Shown here: piece after piece, positions 51,574 to 64,000 of the stretch
How positions within the stretch are numbered: position 1 is the first letter of the stretch
How the letters are laid out: each line of letters begins with the position of its first letter
NCBI RefSeq assembly: GCF_009389715.1
Contig: NW_024067834.1
Coordinates: 124,001 to 188,000, forward strand
DNA length: 64,000 nt
Direction: 5' to 3'
From: Phoenix dactylifera
Taxonomy: Eukaryota; Streptophyta; Magnoliopsida; Arecales; Arecaceae
Position numbers and translations under genes: made by a program
Notes under the pieces: model-generated
Seen by the model: only the letters and a program-made list of their open reading frames with translations
Told to the model about the DNA's origin: nothing
Databases searched by the model: none

Positions 51574-54309
51574 CGGCGGGCGAGGAAGAAATGGGAACCA
51601 GAAAGGATGCACGGGTTGCCCTAGCTGCTATCTCCACCGTCAGATGACATCTGTGCCCGTGATTCACATCCAGTTCGGTCGATGTCAGATCGAGACCTGG
51701 ACTCGTGATCGGCTCGGATCCAGGGGAGTTGACCTAGATTCGGATTCGGTCGCCCGACTGGGCTCATGAGGCACGCAAATTAGGGGCGCATCTAATTTGA
51801 TATCCGATCCTTAAATCCTGATTTTTTTTTTTTTGAAAGTAAATCCTGATTTATTTGATATCTGATGCTTAAATCCTGCTTTATCAATCTAATTATGGAT
51901 CATAAGAAAGTGTTTCAATATCTCTAAATTTGTTCTTCTCTTCAAAATAAATATTATTGCCCACACCTTGGCAATAAGAATGTATTTGATTTGCAATCGA
52001 AATCGGAATCGGAATGGATCGAATATAAAATCGAAGTAGCCTCTGATGTGTTTCATTCATGACTGAAATTGGAATCAAACTAGGAATGAAATTTGAATAA
52101 TAGAAAAAAGTTCGGATTAGATTTTATGAGGATTGGAGCATTCTTATTTCTCTAGAATTACTATAAAAAATGTGAGTTACAATCGGAGCGAGAAGCGCTC
52201 ATTTTCATTTTTTTCTCACAACCCAACTCTCTTCAACTAAATATATCCTAAAAATTTAGAGATTTAGAGAATAAGAGAGGAAGATGCATGGGTTTGGGAA
52301 ATGATGGTAATCAAATAACATTGTTTCAATAATGTAATCATTTATGTTATCATGGCCCCTGGAAAGGCTGTTATTAGCAGTCAGAATGCGATAATGGCTT
52401 TTATTTGTCCATGCCTGCCCGAGTCCCGGGCGCTTGGGTCGTCATTGTTGTAAGAAGTTAATCAAGTTATTGGAATAATTAGCTTCTAACATCTAAGAGT
52501 GCTTCCAGCTGGCAGCCAAGTGAGTGGCCATAAGCACCATGGTACTAGAATAAAAACTCCTACTCCTCCCATAAATGTGTATTGCGAGATGAAAAAACCA
52601 TCACATTTTTATTGGCTCTGGCTGTCCATTCACGGCGTACATGGAGGAAATTGATTACTTCTCGAACAATTCGACATCCAAAGATGACCCGACCCACCAC
52701 AGGCTCTGCCGCCACGCTCCAACTTTAGACTCGTTTGTGCGCATTAAAAGAAAATGGCCAACAAAAAAAATATAATATATATATAATTAATTTTTTTAAA
52801 AATAAAAAATAGTATTTTTTATGAAAATAAAATTTTTATATTTTATAAAAAATTATGAAAGATATGAAAAAGCTACTTTTCTCCTGGTTGAAAATTGTAA
52901 TATATTTTCTAAAATTATCTTTCAGATATGATAGATATAATAGATATTTTATATAATTTTTCAAGAAATGTAGATGTTCAACCAAATATAAGTTATTATA
53001 GAACGTGCTACCATTTCGTGATCAATCAAATATACTAAAATTATTTTTTTATACATAATATTTTTTTAAAAAAATATTTTGATTTAAAAAATTTGGTGGA
53101 CCAAATGAGTCTTTTAAGTCAAATTTTTAAGCATCATAGACAAAAAAGAACAACTTCAATCTCCAACGAAAACCTGCAAAACTAAAAATTAGCTTTGGAA
53201 TGACAGATGCATATCTCAAAGTCTCAGGAAAGACAACTTGCTTGGTCTAGAAAAAAAGATGGAACATGACCTGCCAAACATTTTAATTTATATCATAAAT
53301 TCATTGGCATTACTATTTTATGGTGATTGGATCCCCTCCAGCATGCGAGCTGCAGTTGAAATGCACGCTATCATTCCTGAATTATCTGAATAAATAGGAC
53401 AGGTACAAACTGTTGATGCATCCATGATGAATTATCAAGTTGAACTCTCCAGCTTATAACAAAAACCAGAAAGATTCCAAGCCGCTACTTTATGCCTGTA
53501 CCAATTCATACAATATCAGGTTCTCTGGACTGCACAAGCTGCAATTTTTGTTCCATTTTCTTTAGAAAGAGATCCAGCTGAGTTCAATTGCAATCTATTA
53601 GAGGAAGAAACAGAAATTACTGAATTATGCATGCTTTTTTTTATCTTTTCATCCAGCTTATTTATTGGTACAATATAATTGCACAAGGCAAACCAGGCTG
53701 TATAAAAGAAAGGAAGAAATTGTTTTCGACATCAGAGCCTGTTGCAATTTAACATATATAAACAAAGAAGAATGCTTATTTACTAGGAGTTGGATACCCT
53801 GTAGGATGCGGCGCCAAGGCTTTGAACCAACTTGTAAGGAGAAGGTTGTCCCGAGAATCAGGAAAAGCAACATACTATAACAAATAGAATACTGGACTCC
53901 AAATAGCAGATACTTGATGCAGGCCTAGATATCTTTGTTTACAAACCATGCATGTCAAAGCCTGTTCTTGCAGCACTGGTCAGAAAGAAGAAGACCCATA
54001 ATGACCTAAACAACCCTGACCTGGTTCCGTTTCATACACAAGTGACTGCAAATGTGACATAGTAAATAGGAAATAAGAAAATGATTGGATTATAGAAAGG
54101 AAGGCGTATATTTGAGATTCCTTTTTCAATTAGATAAATAATACAATCATGTCAACTTTGCCGGGAACAATTTGAAAGAACTTATCAAATCTAGTTGTTG
54201 TGATCGGTGATCCCCGTTGGATGACATGGGTAGCTTGGTGAAGCTGGAAACACCAAGCACCTGGCTGACACAGATGCCTGGATGGATCCCTCGTTACTTT
54301 ATTTCCATC
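51574..54309. other. spacer with MITE-like elements, no gene seen
   Basis: After the RPL8 promoter comes AT-rich DNA. At about 51979-52252 the ends GAATGTATTTGATTTG and (inverted) GGATATATTTAGTTG suggest another weak MITE. The element at 52728 is listed separately. A frame at 53665-53880 is open on both strands but unrecognised; the last kilobase includes the START gene's 3' trailer. Confidence 0.4.
52728..53111. mobile_element. MITE-like element related to those at 9607 and 36399
   Basis: Ends GACTCGTTTGTGC and, inverted, GACTCATTTGGTCC. Interior of 384 bp, very AT-rich. Internal phrases GTTCAACCAAATATAAG and GATCAATCAAATATACT match GGTCAACCAAACATAAG and GATCAACCAAACATGCC of the 36399 element, in the same order and spacing class. 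Target duplication unclear (TTTA / TTTT). Confidence 0.6.
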
Positions 54310-57300
54310 TCACAATCTCCTTCCTTGCTTCGCAAACCTCCTGGCCACTCCAAAAATGACTGCCTTGGTCAACAGGCCATGGTCGAGAGTACATGCGAGG
54401 GCCACAGCACCCCCAATTACAAGGAACTTGGGTATGTTCCCTGCCCAATGCTTCTGTTTCTCTGCTTCTACTATTTCCAGGGATGAACAGGTGCCCACTT
54501 CTGATGATCTTAGATCATCAGCATTGAGCTTGGTGTTGATTTGTGCCATAACAGCACTCCGCGATAGTGGCTCGTCAGACCTCCTGGCGATCTGGTAGGC
54601 GCGCAGGCCAGGTTCAATCCTTTTAACACAACCCCACATCCCCTGCCGGACACCCAGTTTTGCTATCTCCCTTGGGATGCCCATGTCCTCGTGATGGAAC
54701 AGTAACACCTCACAGGCAGTCAACTGGCCATCCCCTCTCCTTGACTCAACTGTTAACAAGTAACATAGTAAATACACTAGTTGTTCAGAAGGCTCTAGAG
54801 AAGTTTATGAGGCATTTGTCGGTTCATATATTTATGGAAGAAGAAAAACAACAGTACAAGAATGGACTTCAAACCTGCACGAATGCACCAGCTGGAATAG
54901 TATAAGTCAACACGCCTGGGTTTGTTGCGTCTAGGTACAGAGTGGCATGGCACTCCCTGAAACATGAGACCAGATATTAGACATTTCTAAAGATAATAAA
55001 CAATAGAATGGTCAAAAAGTATATAAAACATGTGAAGATAAAGTGAGATCTGTTGTTGCTAGTAGCAAATTCAAATGCCGGACATGCCCAATTCATGTTT
55101 GCAATAGATAACACATTGCTTCATTTTGTTATTTTCTTTTACACATAAGTTCTTTGGTTTTTATACCTTCTAGTAAATTAGACGACAAAATGATGGTGAT
55201 CGTCTCTAGCAGGACAATGCAAACAAAGTCCAGTGCAAATGAAGATTCAATCTCTGATAGCACCTCTACACAACAAAATGTTAGAGGGAAGAGAGCATAT
55301 GGTTGGACAAGCATCAAAGATATACCAGCCAGATGACGCTAGAACTTTGAAATAAAATGATTCCGTAAACTTTGTTGGTCAGACAAGAAGCGGGCCCTAG
55401 AAACATATTTGACCAAAATTATAGAAGTTTTAAGCAGCAGAATATATGGCAATGCCTGTCTCAAATCTATAATATTGTCAGCGAGTCAAAAGCACAGCTA
55501 AATTAAAGCAGTGCAACTCATTGAGCAGGAAGCAACTTTCATATCAAGTATTATTGGTTTAGAATGGATAAGGAGAAGGGGAGGAAAATCTAAACATGCC
55601 TATGGAGGATCAAGAGAGAATTATATAGCATTCATGAAAAGAAGATGTCCAGAAGGCATAGGAATTTTAGTCCATTGAAGCAAGCTTTTAAATTCTCAAA
55701 GCCAAAAAAAGGATCATGCTGATAAAAGAGAGACTGACACAGCAGATTGAGAAGGCACGGTTGGTGGCATACTTAAGGATAGGATAATGTTTTGAATCAT
55801 AATAACAATGATCTAATGGATGCAAAGATTAAAAATTTCCTCTAACAAGGTTAATTCTCTCTATGATCTATATTAATATTGCAGTAAGCACGGGGAAGCC
55901 AAACAGAATATGGTGACTGAATTTCTTAGATGTTCAAGGTTTGATTAACCGACTGTGAGTGAAACAATAAAATAAACTGTGGAAGTTTGCAGATTTGCAC
56001 TTGCAGTAACTTGGCAAGGACTTGCCAAAGTGAAAGCAGTTGCTTTAGTGCACTCAGTTTAGAATGGAGATGCAAGTTTCAACAGAACAATTTTTAGGGA
56101 GCAAGCAAATAATTCAATGGCTGTACTTTAAACTACATAAGATCTTCTTTTTCCAAAGAAAAAAATGAAAGAGATTTTCGTTCTCAGATATACATGCAGG
56201 AAATTTTCACAACACTTCCTTGTATTCCTTCTTTTATTCTTAACCTAAATTCCCAGGTATGATGAAGTGGAACCATTTTTTAAAAAGGACTTTTAGAGCA
56301 GTTAAGCAATACTTTCATTGAAACTAACTCAATTTTAGCTACATGTTAAACAGCTGTACCAAAATTAGGAAACTCAACAACTCCTAAATGTGCCTCGAGA
56401 AAATTTTTTGCATGTTATCCATCTAAAGACGATATGAACACAAAACCATTTGGAACAACAAAATTATATAGCAGTAATTCTAGAATTGCTGAGTATAGAA
56501 TATGCAATTAAGCAATTTCCTTCAGAGTTTAGATCATATTCATCTTTTGCATCCTACTGTAAGCACCACAAACTATACATACTCTATTTAATCGAACTTT
56601 TATGTTCAAGCACCATTACATACTCTCATCAGATAACCAAGTTTTCTTCATTTCCATTGATAAACTACCCTACGGTTCATCTCATGTTTTAAGAAATGAA
56701 TTCCATAAGAAAGACAAAGGCATCTGAACATTTCCATCAGAAAAAGATAAAAGCATCTGAACATGATGAATCTGTAGAAAACAACTAAAGCAGATGCACT
56801 TTACTATCCATTACCCTCCTTACCTTTGTCACACAGTAATATGTTCTTCCCAAGTCCCATATTCGGCGGCCAATAGTGTACTCTCTATCACTGCAGAAGA
56901 AGGGGAACTGCATAACAGGAGAGCGAAAAGAGAAAAAAAACGTAAGCAAACACAATGAGCAGCCCTGATTCATAGCATCCAAAGAAGTCTCATGAAAGAG
57001 GTCGCACCTTTCGAATCCAGTGAACTACCGCCGTCCCTGTTTTCGGACATTCCTTTAGTATTTCATGGTAGAGAAGCATGTCATCCCATCCATTCTTGAT
57101 CCGGAACTCATCATCCCAAAAGAAGTCCCTCACAATCTCTGGCGTTGCATCCTCAAAGACAGTTCTACTGCGATATTGCGAAGGACCCACCTAGCATGAA
57201 TTGAACAAATGCTTCAATACCAGAGTCATCATACTAAGACGAGAGACATAGCATATAAAATCTTTAAAGCAGAAGTAGACAGTTCCACTTTTGCAATTGA

Positions 57301-57912
57301 AACTGCTCTTAATGAGAAACCTGCTTAGGTGAGGGGGCATACCTTAGGATCTCTCCGCCATGCTTGATAGCTCATGCTCGGCAAGGACCGGTCCATCATT
57401 TTGTGCCACACCGGCCCCCCATCAGTCACCTCGACGAGCTGGCAGAGGTGCTCTAAATCCTCCTCCGTGACCGCCAATTTCTCACTTTCTCCATCTGCAG
57501 GACTGCGTAATGCACGACCATCAAACGCCCCAATCGCAAACCATAATTCCAGCAATCTCATAAGCTCAAGACAGATCAAAACCCTTGATTAACCAACTTA
57601 CCTCACCACAGCCATGTTCTCCTCCTTTCCAAAACTCTTGCCGGAAACCGGAGAACTGATGCTACTTGGTAGCTGAGCCTTCAAAGAATCGACGCTCGAT
57701 GTCTTCGAGGGGGGCAGACGGCGACCACCCAGGCTGGCCTTCTCCCCGCCAACCAGACTCGCGGCCCATCTCGGCCTCCACGCCCAACCGACAAAAAGCC
57801 CTACAAGAACCGCGATCCAGAGAGGGGCGGCGACCAAGGCGAGCTCGGCGACGCCGTCTCCGACGGCGGGCTTCCCCAAGATCCCAATCAGCGCGTCCAG
57901 AGTCAACGTCAT
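54310..57912 (-). CDS. membrane-anchored START-domain lipid-binding protein
   Basis: Member of the plant START (StAR-related lipid transfer) group with N- and C-terminal hydrophobic anchors; the ligand is unknown. Six exons, phases consistent: 57602-57912, 57343-57502, 57008-57190, 56824-56907, 54875-54956 and 54310-54749, giving 419 residues. Residues about 22-48 (ALVAAPLWIAVLVGLFVGWAW) form a membrane segment followed by RPRW. The START fold runs from about residue 115 to 330: VTEEDLEHLCQLVEV, WHKMMDRSLPSMSYQAWRRDPK, QYRSRTVFEDATPEIVRDFF, FPFFCSDREYTIGRRIW, RRVDLYYSSWCIRA and ACEVLLFHHEDMGIPREIAK. Near the C-terminus GNIPKFLVIGGAVALAC is a second hydrophobic stretch. Exon 1 is GC-rich. Family members known to me from Arabidopsis have the same START motifs and anchor. 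The start at 57912 is the first ATG giving the membrane segment. Confidence 0.94.
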
Positions 57913-59351
57913 CTATCTATCTATAATATATCTACCTATCCACCTATCAGGGATTGATAATTCCAAGACAACAAACAGCTGCAAGAACCCAAATGAAATC
58001 CTCGGTCGGGCTGGAATCGCACGGCAGCAGCGCTTCCGAGCGATTCAAGGGTTCAATGGGCCACTTTTGGAATTATAAGAAAAAGAGCAGCTTGTGGAGG
58101 AGAGAGGCGAGGAAGATAGAAGACGAAGGGGGTGGCTCTCTCTAAGAGAGGTCGAGAGTTCGGATAAGGATTTTGAAGAGATGCGCCGGGAGGCCTCTGA
58201 TTGGATTTCCGCAGGGTCCGAGAGGATAAGTAAGCGGAAGAGAAGCCCTAGAGAGAGCAGATAGAAATAATTTGTTCGAAGATAGATAAGGAACGGAGCC
58301 TCAACTTCTAGTTGGGACGTTAGCGGATGAAATCTCTCAATCCGAAGGAGGGGAACGGTAACGACCCTTTCGGTTCGTGGCCTGGAGGAGGGGAAGTAAA
58401 GAGGAGAGGAGAGTTTTAACTTTTATATGGGAGGGAGTTGGTTTTTGGATCCTCGTTTGTCACGCGCGCGGACTCGGGAGACAGTGGGCGCGGCGCGAGT
58501 GCGCGGACCCGGAACCCCGACTCCAAAATAGACGGTGGGGATCGGTTGAACGTGGCCGCGTTTGGTGTGTACTGCATTCACGCGTTGTTTGACGGTGGGA
58601 GCGAGGAAGTCCAAATTGGACCGCGGGTGATGGTCTCCGGAAGGGAGATGTGGATGTGGATATTGTGATTTGGGAAGCGTGATCTTAATAGAATTTAGAA
58701 TCATTTGATTAGATTTTTTTTTAGATTTAATTTTTATTTATATTGGGGGTTCCAATGTCATCTTGCAAAGTGGATCTCTTGTTGGCACTGAAACATACTC
58801 CTTGCTTTTTGTTATTATTATTGGGAGATTTGGACATGGGTTTCTTTCGCAGGGAATCATGGGATATTTTAATGAGAAGCCTAATGTGTTAGTATAAAAG
58901 AGGTTACCAGGAAATAAATAAAGTATCTTGAAATGGAGAACGGGGTTAATGATATGGACACCTAAAAAGAGTCCCTCGATGGAAACGAGGGTCGCATGTT
59001 AATAGAGAATTCATCCAATAAGAGGCTTAAAATGTTTGTCAGAGGGTTGAGACTTGAGATGCACTATTTCTCAAACATTGCTTCCTTAGAATATCTTAAT
59101 CACAATCATGTATTTGCATCTTAAAACATGTGGAGATGAAATTTTAGTTAATTTGCATGCTTCTAGATAGCGTATAGCAACATAACTTTCTAATTATGCC
59201 AACATATATACCTACTTGTATCGCATCTTCTAAATAATTGTCTTCAGTTCATAGATAAATTGAATACTAGAAAGATGAAGTCAAAAGTGCCAATCTTCAA
59301 TTGGAACCACTTATAATTTAACTCGAATTAGAGTGCATATGATTCAATTTT
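57913..59351. other. START gene promoter and spacer
   Basis: The first 700 bases upstream of the START gene are GC-richer with no recognised gene; a CTATCTATCTATAATATATCTACC stretch lies just before the start codon and may include a TATA-like box. Beyond about 58700 the DNA turns AT-rich with nothing recognisable. Confidence 0.4.
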
Positions 59352-59367
59352 GGATGGATGACTGTTC

Positions 59368-59401
<34 letters not shown>

Positions 59402-59880
59402 GCTAAAGCGGATAGGTTATACCTAGCGAGTACGGATGCACCCAATAAAGTCAGAAAACAAAATGCCTCGGAGTGCCCAGAGCAACTCTTCATCTCCAAC
59501 CCGTAAGGTACCACCGGAATGACTGGCCACATAAATAGCCATCCAATCTGCAGTTCCGTTGGCTTTTCGGAAGACATGCTTGACCTGTAAGGCCCCTCCC
59601 TCCTTCAACATTGTCCAAATATCTCGGAGCAAAGGGTGCTCGCATCTGTTGCCCCTTGGACCTCCCGGATTTAATTGATAGCTGTGGCCGAGTCACCTTC
59701 CAGGATGATAGAGCTAGCTCGTAACTCGCGTTGGGCATGACGAAGGCCCGCTTAAGCAACCCTCAGCTTCGCACCGAGAACCGAGATGTCGAATAGCTGA
59801 CAACCATCGAAGTTGACCTTGAGGAAGTTCGGAGGTGGATGCTCCCGGATGAAAAACACCATACAGGATGGATGACTGTT
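59352..59880 (-). mobile_element. second 5'-truncated LINE copy, 15-bp target duplication
   Basis: The body, 59367-59865 on the minus strand, is flanked by perfect copies of GGATGGATGACTGTT at 59352-59366 and 59866-59880. The tail is a pure A run followed by (AAAAG)n (seen as T and CTTTT repeats at 59367-59400). The sequence aligns with the 45.4-kb copy over its whole length (FLKVNFD, GCQLFD, HVFRKANGTADWMAIYV, FIGCIRTR). Between FLKVNFDG and CQLFD about 27 residues present in the other copy are missing, removing the centre of the RNase H fold. Dead on arrival by truncation. Confidence 0.92.
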
Positions 59881-62031
59881 AGAAGCATTAAATTTAAATA
59901 CTGCCGAATACGGTCGTATTGGTTTCTTCTTGGAGCAGTGCTTCTCGTATACCAATCAGTACTTTGGACGATGTATGGGGGGATGCCTCATGGCCCTGCT
60001 AGTATTTAAAATCTCAGGCATAAGAGCTTGTAGTGATACTGTAAAGTTATTTAGACACTTAGCTCAAATTATTTGTCAAGGAATAATCGTGCCAAAATTT
60101 TATATTACATAAATTTTACTTTCAGCATATCTCTTCATGTTGAAGCAGCGCTTTTCTGGTTTTCCCAAAATATTGTATACTGAAAGAAGGATGGGCATTT
60201 GCAAATCGCTCTCACTCTAGTCTTACATATTGGCACGTATCTAAGACCTTGACACATACACACGTGATTGATGCCAATCACACTGAACTTGTTGTACATT
60301 GTCTCTGAAAGTGTCAATGATTGATTTACACTTCCACTAAATTTTCTCAATCTCTGGTGAGATATGCCTCCGCATCCAATAATACAACCACATTCCTCAT
60401 CACCTTATCTGCCCGGATTCGACGCCCCACTAAAATCACGCGTGCCAGCTCGGCCGATCAATGGATGGGGGACATATGGCGCACCGAATCAACAGTAGAA
60501 CGTGTAAAAGCTGTAAATAAGATTATGAACAATAATGAAAAGAGTAGCGTAATCTGAATCCATGGATAATCTAAACAATCAAATCTTTTTTTTTTCTTCC
60601 TGTTAAAATACACGGCGATGGAGACTGATTTTGTGTTATCCTTATAAGCATCAAGAATAACGCAGCGAAAACTTTTTCGTAAGTGATTACTATAACCAAC
60701 TAATAACCACCCACGTTTAGTTATATGGGTCAAAATCCAACCAAAAAAAAAACCTCCAGTGAATAGTACAAATGATTATAGCTCGGTGCAATCTCAGCGT
60801 ACTAGATAAAAAAAAAAAAAATGTAATTATCGGCTTGAAGAGTATAACCCCAAAATCATTCAATAAAGTTAACCGGAGTTTCCTCAACAATCGGCTTGAA
60901 GCTACAGGTTTTGGGGTTAAATGTTGTTCTTGTTATTCATCATCATTGCTGATGTATTAGACTCCAACAGGATGCTTCTGAATCTCTGGCAGTGGCCCCA
61001 GCCACATCACTGGATATTAGCATCTTCTGACACATTTTTTTTTTCCCGAAAAGTTGAGGATCTTCGTCTTTAAGTTGAAGTTCATTCTATATTCCTTTGA
61101 CCTAATGACCGGATTCCAAATTAACTTTAAGAAGAGCAAATTAACAAATTGATATGTAGAAAAAGGATAATTCTATCTATTGAAGGCTATTTAACCCTTG
61201 TTAATGCAGTCTTGAGCTCCATTCGAAGTTGGTGGATTTTAGACCCTGTTCTTGGCAAATGGGTCATTTGCAAAATTGGCATGCTCCAAAGAGCTTTCTT
61301 ATGGAGGGGCCAAGATCAATGTATGGGAAGTCATTTTCAGGTGCTCATACGCTGCCCGCCCCAGAAAGTTTGGTTCTTGCCGAGTAATGGACAATGGACC
61401 TCCTGGAATATTGATGGATGTATGGGACTGCGATGATCCTCTTAGTAGAATGTTTCCTAATCTACAGTCACTAGCCAGCAGTAATGCAACCTGGAAGCTC
61501 TACTAAGAACGTAAAAGATAATTTTGTTATTTCTACTTAGACTATAAGCAACGAATACCTATCCTTACGACAAAGGTGAACATGATTTGAGCCTCCGAAT
61601 ATTTTCTTCAATAAAAAAAAGACAAGTGACAAAGGCAAATATATCATAATCCATTTTATTTTTGAAGAACAAGTTACTAGATATATTTAGGAATAATATG
61701 ATTTCCAGTTGGACTACGAGCAATAATAATTTTTCATACAGCCATATGTATATTATTAGCATAGTAATTGGCTGCTTCGATTTTTATTTAAATAAAATAC
61801 ATAAGAAAAGATACCAAGTAGAGTCATAGATGATAAAAGTAAACACATCATTTATCCATCTTACTTCAAATAGCAATCTTACTGTAAAAATATCAACGAG
61901 ACAGCACTTCAATTATGCCACACAGAAATAAGAAATTATTGCCATACATAAATAAACATAATTTGTGGAGCCGATAAGCATAGCGTCTACTTCCACTTTT
62001 CTTATTCATGAATCAAACACAGCCCAAACAA
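59881..62031. other. spacer with LINE fragment, amidase 3' trailer
   Basis: Apart from the LINE reverse transcriptase fragment listed separately, no gene seen. Short A runs occur at 60809-60821 and 60742-60750. Confidence 0.4.
61060..61510 (+). mobile_element. LINE reverse transcriptase fragment
   Basis: Plus strand. From 61072 the frame reads KLKFILYSFDLMTGFQINFK KSK, matching the RT palm segment LKxILxxFExxSGLxINxxKS of plant LINEs. Shortly after, in another frame from about 61166, comes LSIEGYLTLVNAVLSSI ... KWVICKIGMLQRAFLWRGQ, the conserved RT thumb region (LSxGGRxxLINSVLSSIPxY...RxFLWxG). About 25-30 residues between them are missing. The fragment lies in the opposite orientation to the two truncated LINE copies and covers a different part of the element. 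No tail or target duplication found. Confidence 0.7.
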
Positions 62032-64000
62032 TTAATGTCCTTTTCCTGGCTTATATGATGGAGGTTTGCGGACCTTTGTTGTTTGTTCAAAAGCATAAGC
62101 AATCTCGATTAAATTTGGTTCGGAACCCTTTAAACCACCAAAACAGATACCAAAAGGAGTTCCATCTAATTCATATCCTGCAGGAACACTAATGCCTGGG
62201 TAGCCACCAATGGCAAGTACGGAGGATATTCTTGCATCAGGTGTCACAATTGCATCTAATTGCTTCTCTATCATCAATCTTTCCAAACCTTCCCTGGAGA
62301 GTTGAGTCATTTTAGCAATTGCACTTCTCTCAGCAGGACCAATCCCACTTGTGTTTTGAGCCGCCAAGAAAACAAGTTGGCCAAATTCTTCCATCTTTTC
62401 CTACATTTAAAAAGTAGTAAAACCTAAGTTTTGTTATCTGAAATAGGAAATAAAATATATATATAAATATATATAGTTTGCATTACCTCAGCACTATGTT
62501 CATTGTTGAAGGTTATTACATCTGCAAGAGACCTAACAGGCGAATAGGACAACTCTGACAAGTAAGCATTCAAGGATAACTTAAACTCAGCCAATAGTGC
62601 GACCTCCTCGCCACTTTGCTGGTCAAGGATGATGCTCGAATTTGTTATTTCAAGGTTGTCAATCAATATAGCTCCCTTTTCTCTACCAAATGTTTTGTCA
62701 GATGTTAGAAAAGCATATATATATCCATATATATGATAGTAATAAAGAAAATCATTCTTCAAAAACAATGAAAGAAAAGGCAACGTCATAGGTTTTTGTA
62801 TAGTTTGGAGACCAAGTAAACCAGGTCAAAGTTCGGATTAGCTCCGGTTCACAACACCACCTCTAGTTTGGATCTAAACCGAATACATAGTAAATTGCCT
62901 CTATATCAAATAGTTCTTGACTAAATTTGATCGGACCTAGCTTTTTGTATTTAAAAAAATCCAAAAATGTTCGGATCATGCATAATATCGAAATAACCTT
63001 GTGAATCTCCTCTCCTTTTAATGAAGCCCGTGCTAACGAAAGTTGTGAAAATTGGTATTCTTATTGTATCTCATGAGAATATTTCTCCAAGTGTTTGGCA
63101 CAAGTAGCTATGTATGATATTTTTGAAATGATCGATGGAGCTCTCATCATTCTTACCGAAAAGAAAAAGAACAAAAAAATGTAGACTTAGTTAATTGACT
63201 ATTTCCAGATCAATTTAGTTAGCAGCCTAGGTTGATGCAGTAGTTCTAGGTGTTTCTGTGATGAAGTCACCTCATTGTGTTGAAATGCTCCTCAAAAGTC
63301 TTCCGACGGACAGATCCTTTAGAAAATTCAAAGAAGCTGGCTCTTAGAATTCCCAATCTTTTGCCCTTCAACCCCTCCGCCTTTAAGAACTGTTTGTAAC
63401 CACCCTGAGGTATATACTTTGATGCCGCAAGGGTTGCTTCCTCATCTCTCGGGTCATAACCCGCAATTGCCTCCAACACATGGACAGCATCTGAGACCGA
63501 CCGACAAAGAGGTCTGCATTCAAATGAGTGACATGAATAATAATTAACCAGGATAAAAAGAAAAAGAAAATATAATTAACCATACATTTAACATTTAGTT
63601 TCTTAGAGAAGGAAGATTACTTAAAATGAACGGTTTTCTTGATTTGATGAAATAGTCCGTGGCCCCTGCAAAACTTGAATTAAATCTATGCTATTGTTTT
63701 GCTTCATAAGCACTTGGATTAGGTTAGATTAAATGCCGCATTAGCTTTTTCCAACCCAACCTTCTTAACCAAATTCCCAACTTGACCCAAAGTACATACC
63801 GGCTATGTTTCCATGCACAAGTTTAATCAGGAAGCAAGTCTTGCATTTGTTAAACCCTAGCAATTTTCTTGACTTGTTCCGGGCTAATTGCGATATTTTA
63901 TCGTCATCCGTGCTTACCCGATGGTGTCCTGTCTAGGGGAGATGGGGATGACCCCGGCCCGGCTGGTGAGCCCCACCGTGGGCTTGATCCCCGCCACCGA
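62032..64000 (-). CDS. amidase-signature family protein, 3' exons (5' part beyond the window)
   Basis: Amidase-signature enzymes hydrolyse amide bonds with a Ser-cisSer-Lys triad. Four exons, phase-consistent: 63918 to beyond 64000 (SVAGIKPTVGLTSRAGVIPI SPRQDTIG, donor GTAAGC), 63271-63513 (PLCRSVSDAVHVLEAIAGYD PRD...), 62487-62682 (EKGAILIDNLEI... SPVRSLADVITFNNEHSAE) and 62032-62400 (EKMEEFGQLVFLAAQ... to PGKGH). About 297 residues are visible. SVAGIKPTVG follows directly after the signature stretch with the catalytic serines, which is therefore just off the right edge. The C-terminal part has LDAIVTPDA, IGGYPGISVPAGY and GTPFGICFGG, all family motifs. It matches the plant amidase group resembling fungal C869.01. 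Substrate unknown. No defect seen in the visible part. Confidence 0.94.

Noticed and set aside
53665-53880. Frames open on both strands over the same 216 bases
   Set aside because: Short, with unremarkable composition and no homologous motif; overlapping open frames in AT-rich DNA are expected by chance.

Overview
The window is nuclear DNA of a flowering plant, most likely a monocot. Genes are broken by GT-AG introns of up to 5.2 kb. Several first exons are very GC-rich (peptidyl-prolyl isomerase, ribosomal protein L8, START protein) while introns and spacers are AT-rich, and LINE and MITE insertions lie between genes. Large introns, low gene density and the protein sequences would suit a palm-like genome, but that placement is inference. 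Exon limits below were worked out by hand from splice sites and reading phase. No bacterial features, CRISPR arrays, tRNA or rRNA genes were seen, and no LTR retroelement was recognised.

Layout. 1-2.2 kb: first exon of a calcium-dependent protein kinase (minus), running off the left edge. 3.7-4.7 kb: exon pieces of two unrelated nuclear genes side by side in the same orientation, the 3' end of the plastid protein LIL3 and two kinase exons of the spindle-checkpoint gene BUB1; both look dead, as if copied there by a gene-capturing transposon. 6.7-7.1 kb: an intronless small membrane protein (plus). 11.0-11.6 kb: three phase-compatible exons of an unrecognised gene (minus). 14.4-23.1 kb: a head-to-head pair, mitochondrial ATP synthase subunit e (minus, 52 residues in three tiny exons) and the single-domain parvulin PIN1 (plus), sharing a 336-bp promoter. 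25.6-32.0 kb: an IQ67-domain calmodulin-binding protein of the IQD29-32 type (minus, six exons, 892 residues). 38.1-43.7 kb: a coiled-coil, probably nuclear protein with two possible ends (plus). 47.5-51.5 kb: ribosomal protein L8/uL2 (minus). 54.3-57.9 kb: a membrane-anchored START lipid-transfer protein (minus, six exons). 62.0-64.0 kb: the 3' half of an amidase-family gene (minus), running off the right edge.

Between the genes lie two 5'-truncated copies of one LINE family, each with an A-rich tail and a perfect target-site duplication (19 bp at 45.4-46.4 kb, 15 bp at 59.4-59.9 kb), older LINE scraps at 37.2, 46.4 and 61.1 kb, three related MITE-like elements at 9.6, 36.4 and 52.7 kb, and several local tandem duplications. 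The genes are housekeeping or signalling genes of unrelated function and show no pathway clustering. The closest functional link is the divergent ATP synthase e / PIN1 pair. The most unusual feature is the LIL3-BUB1 chimeric fragment locus.
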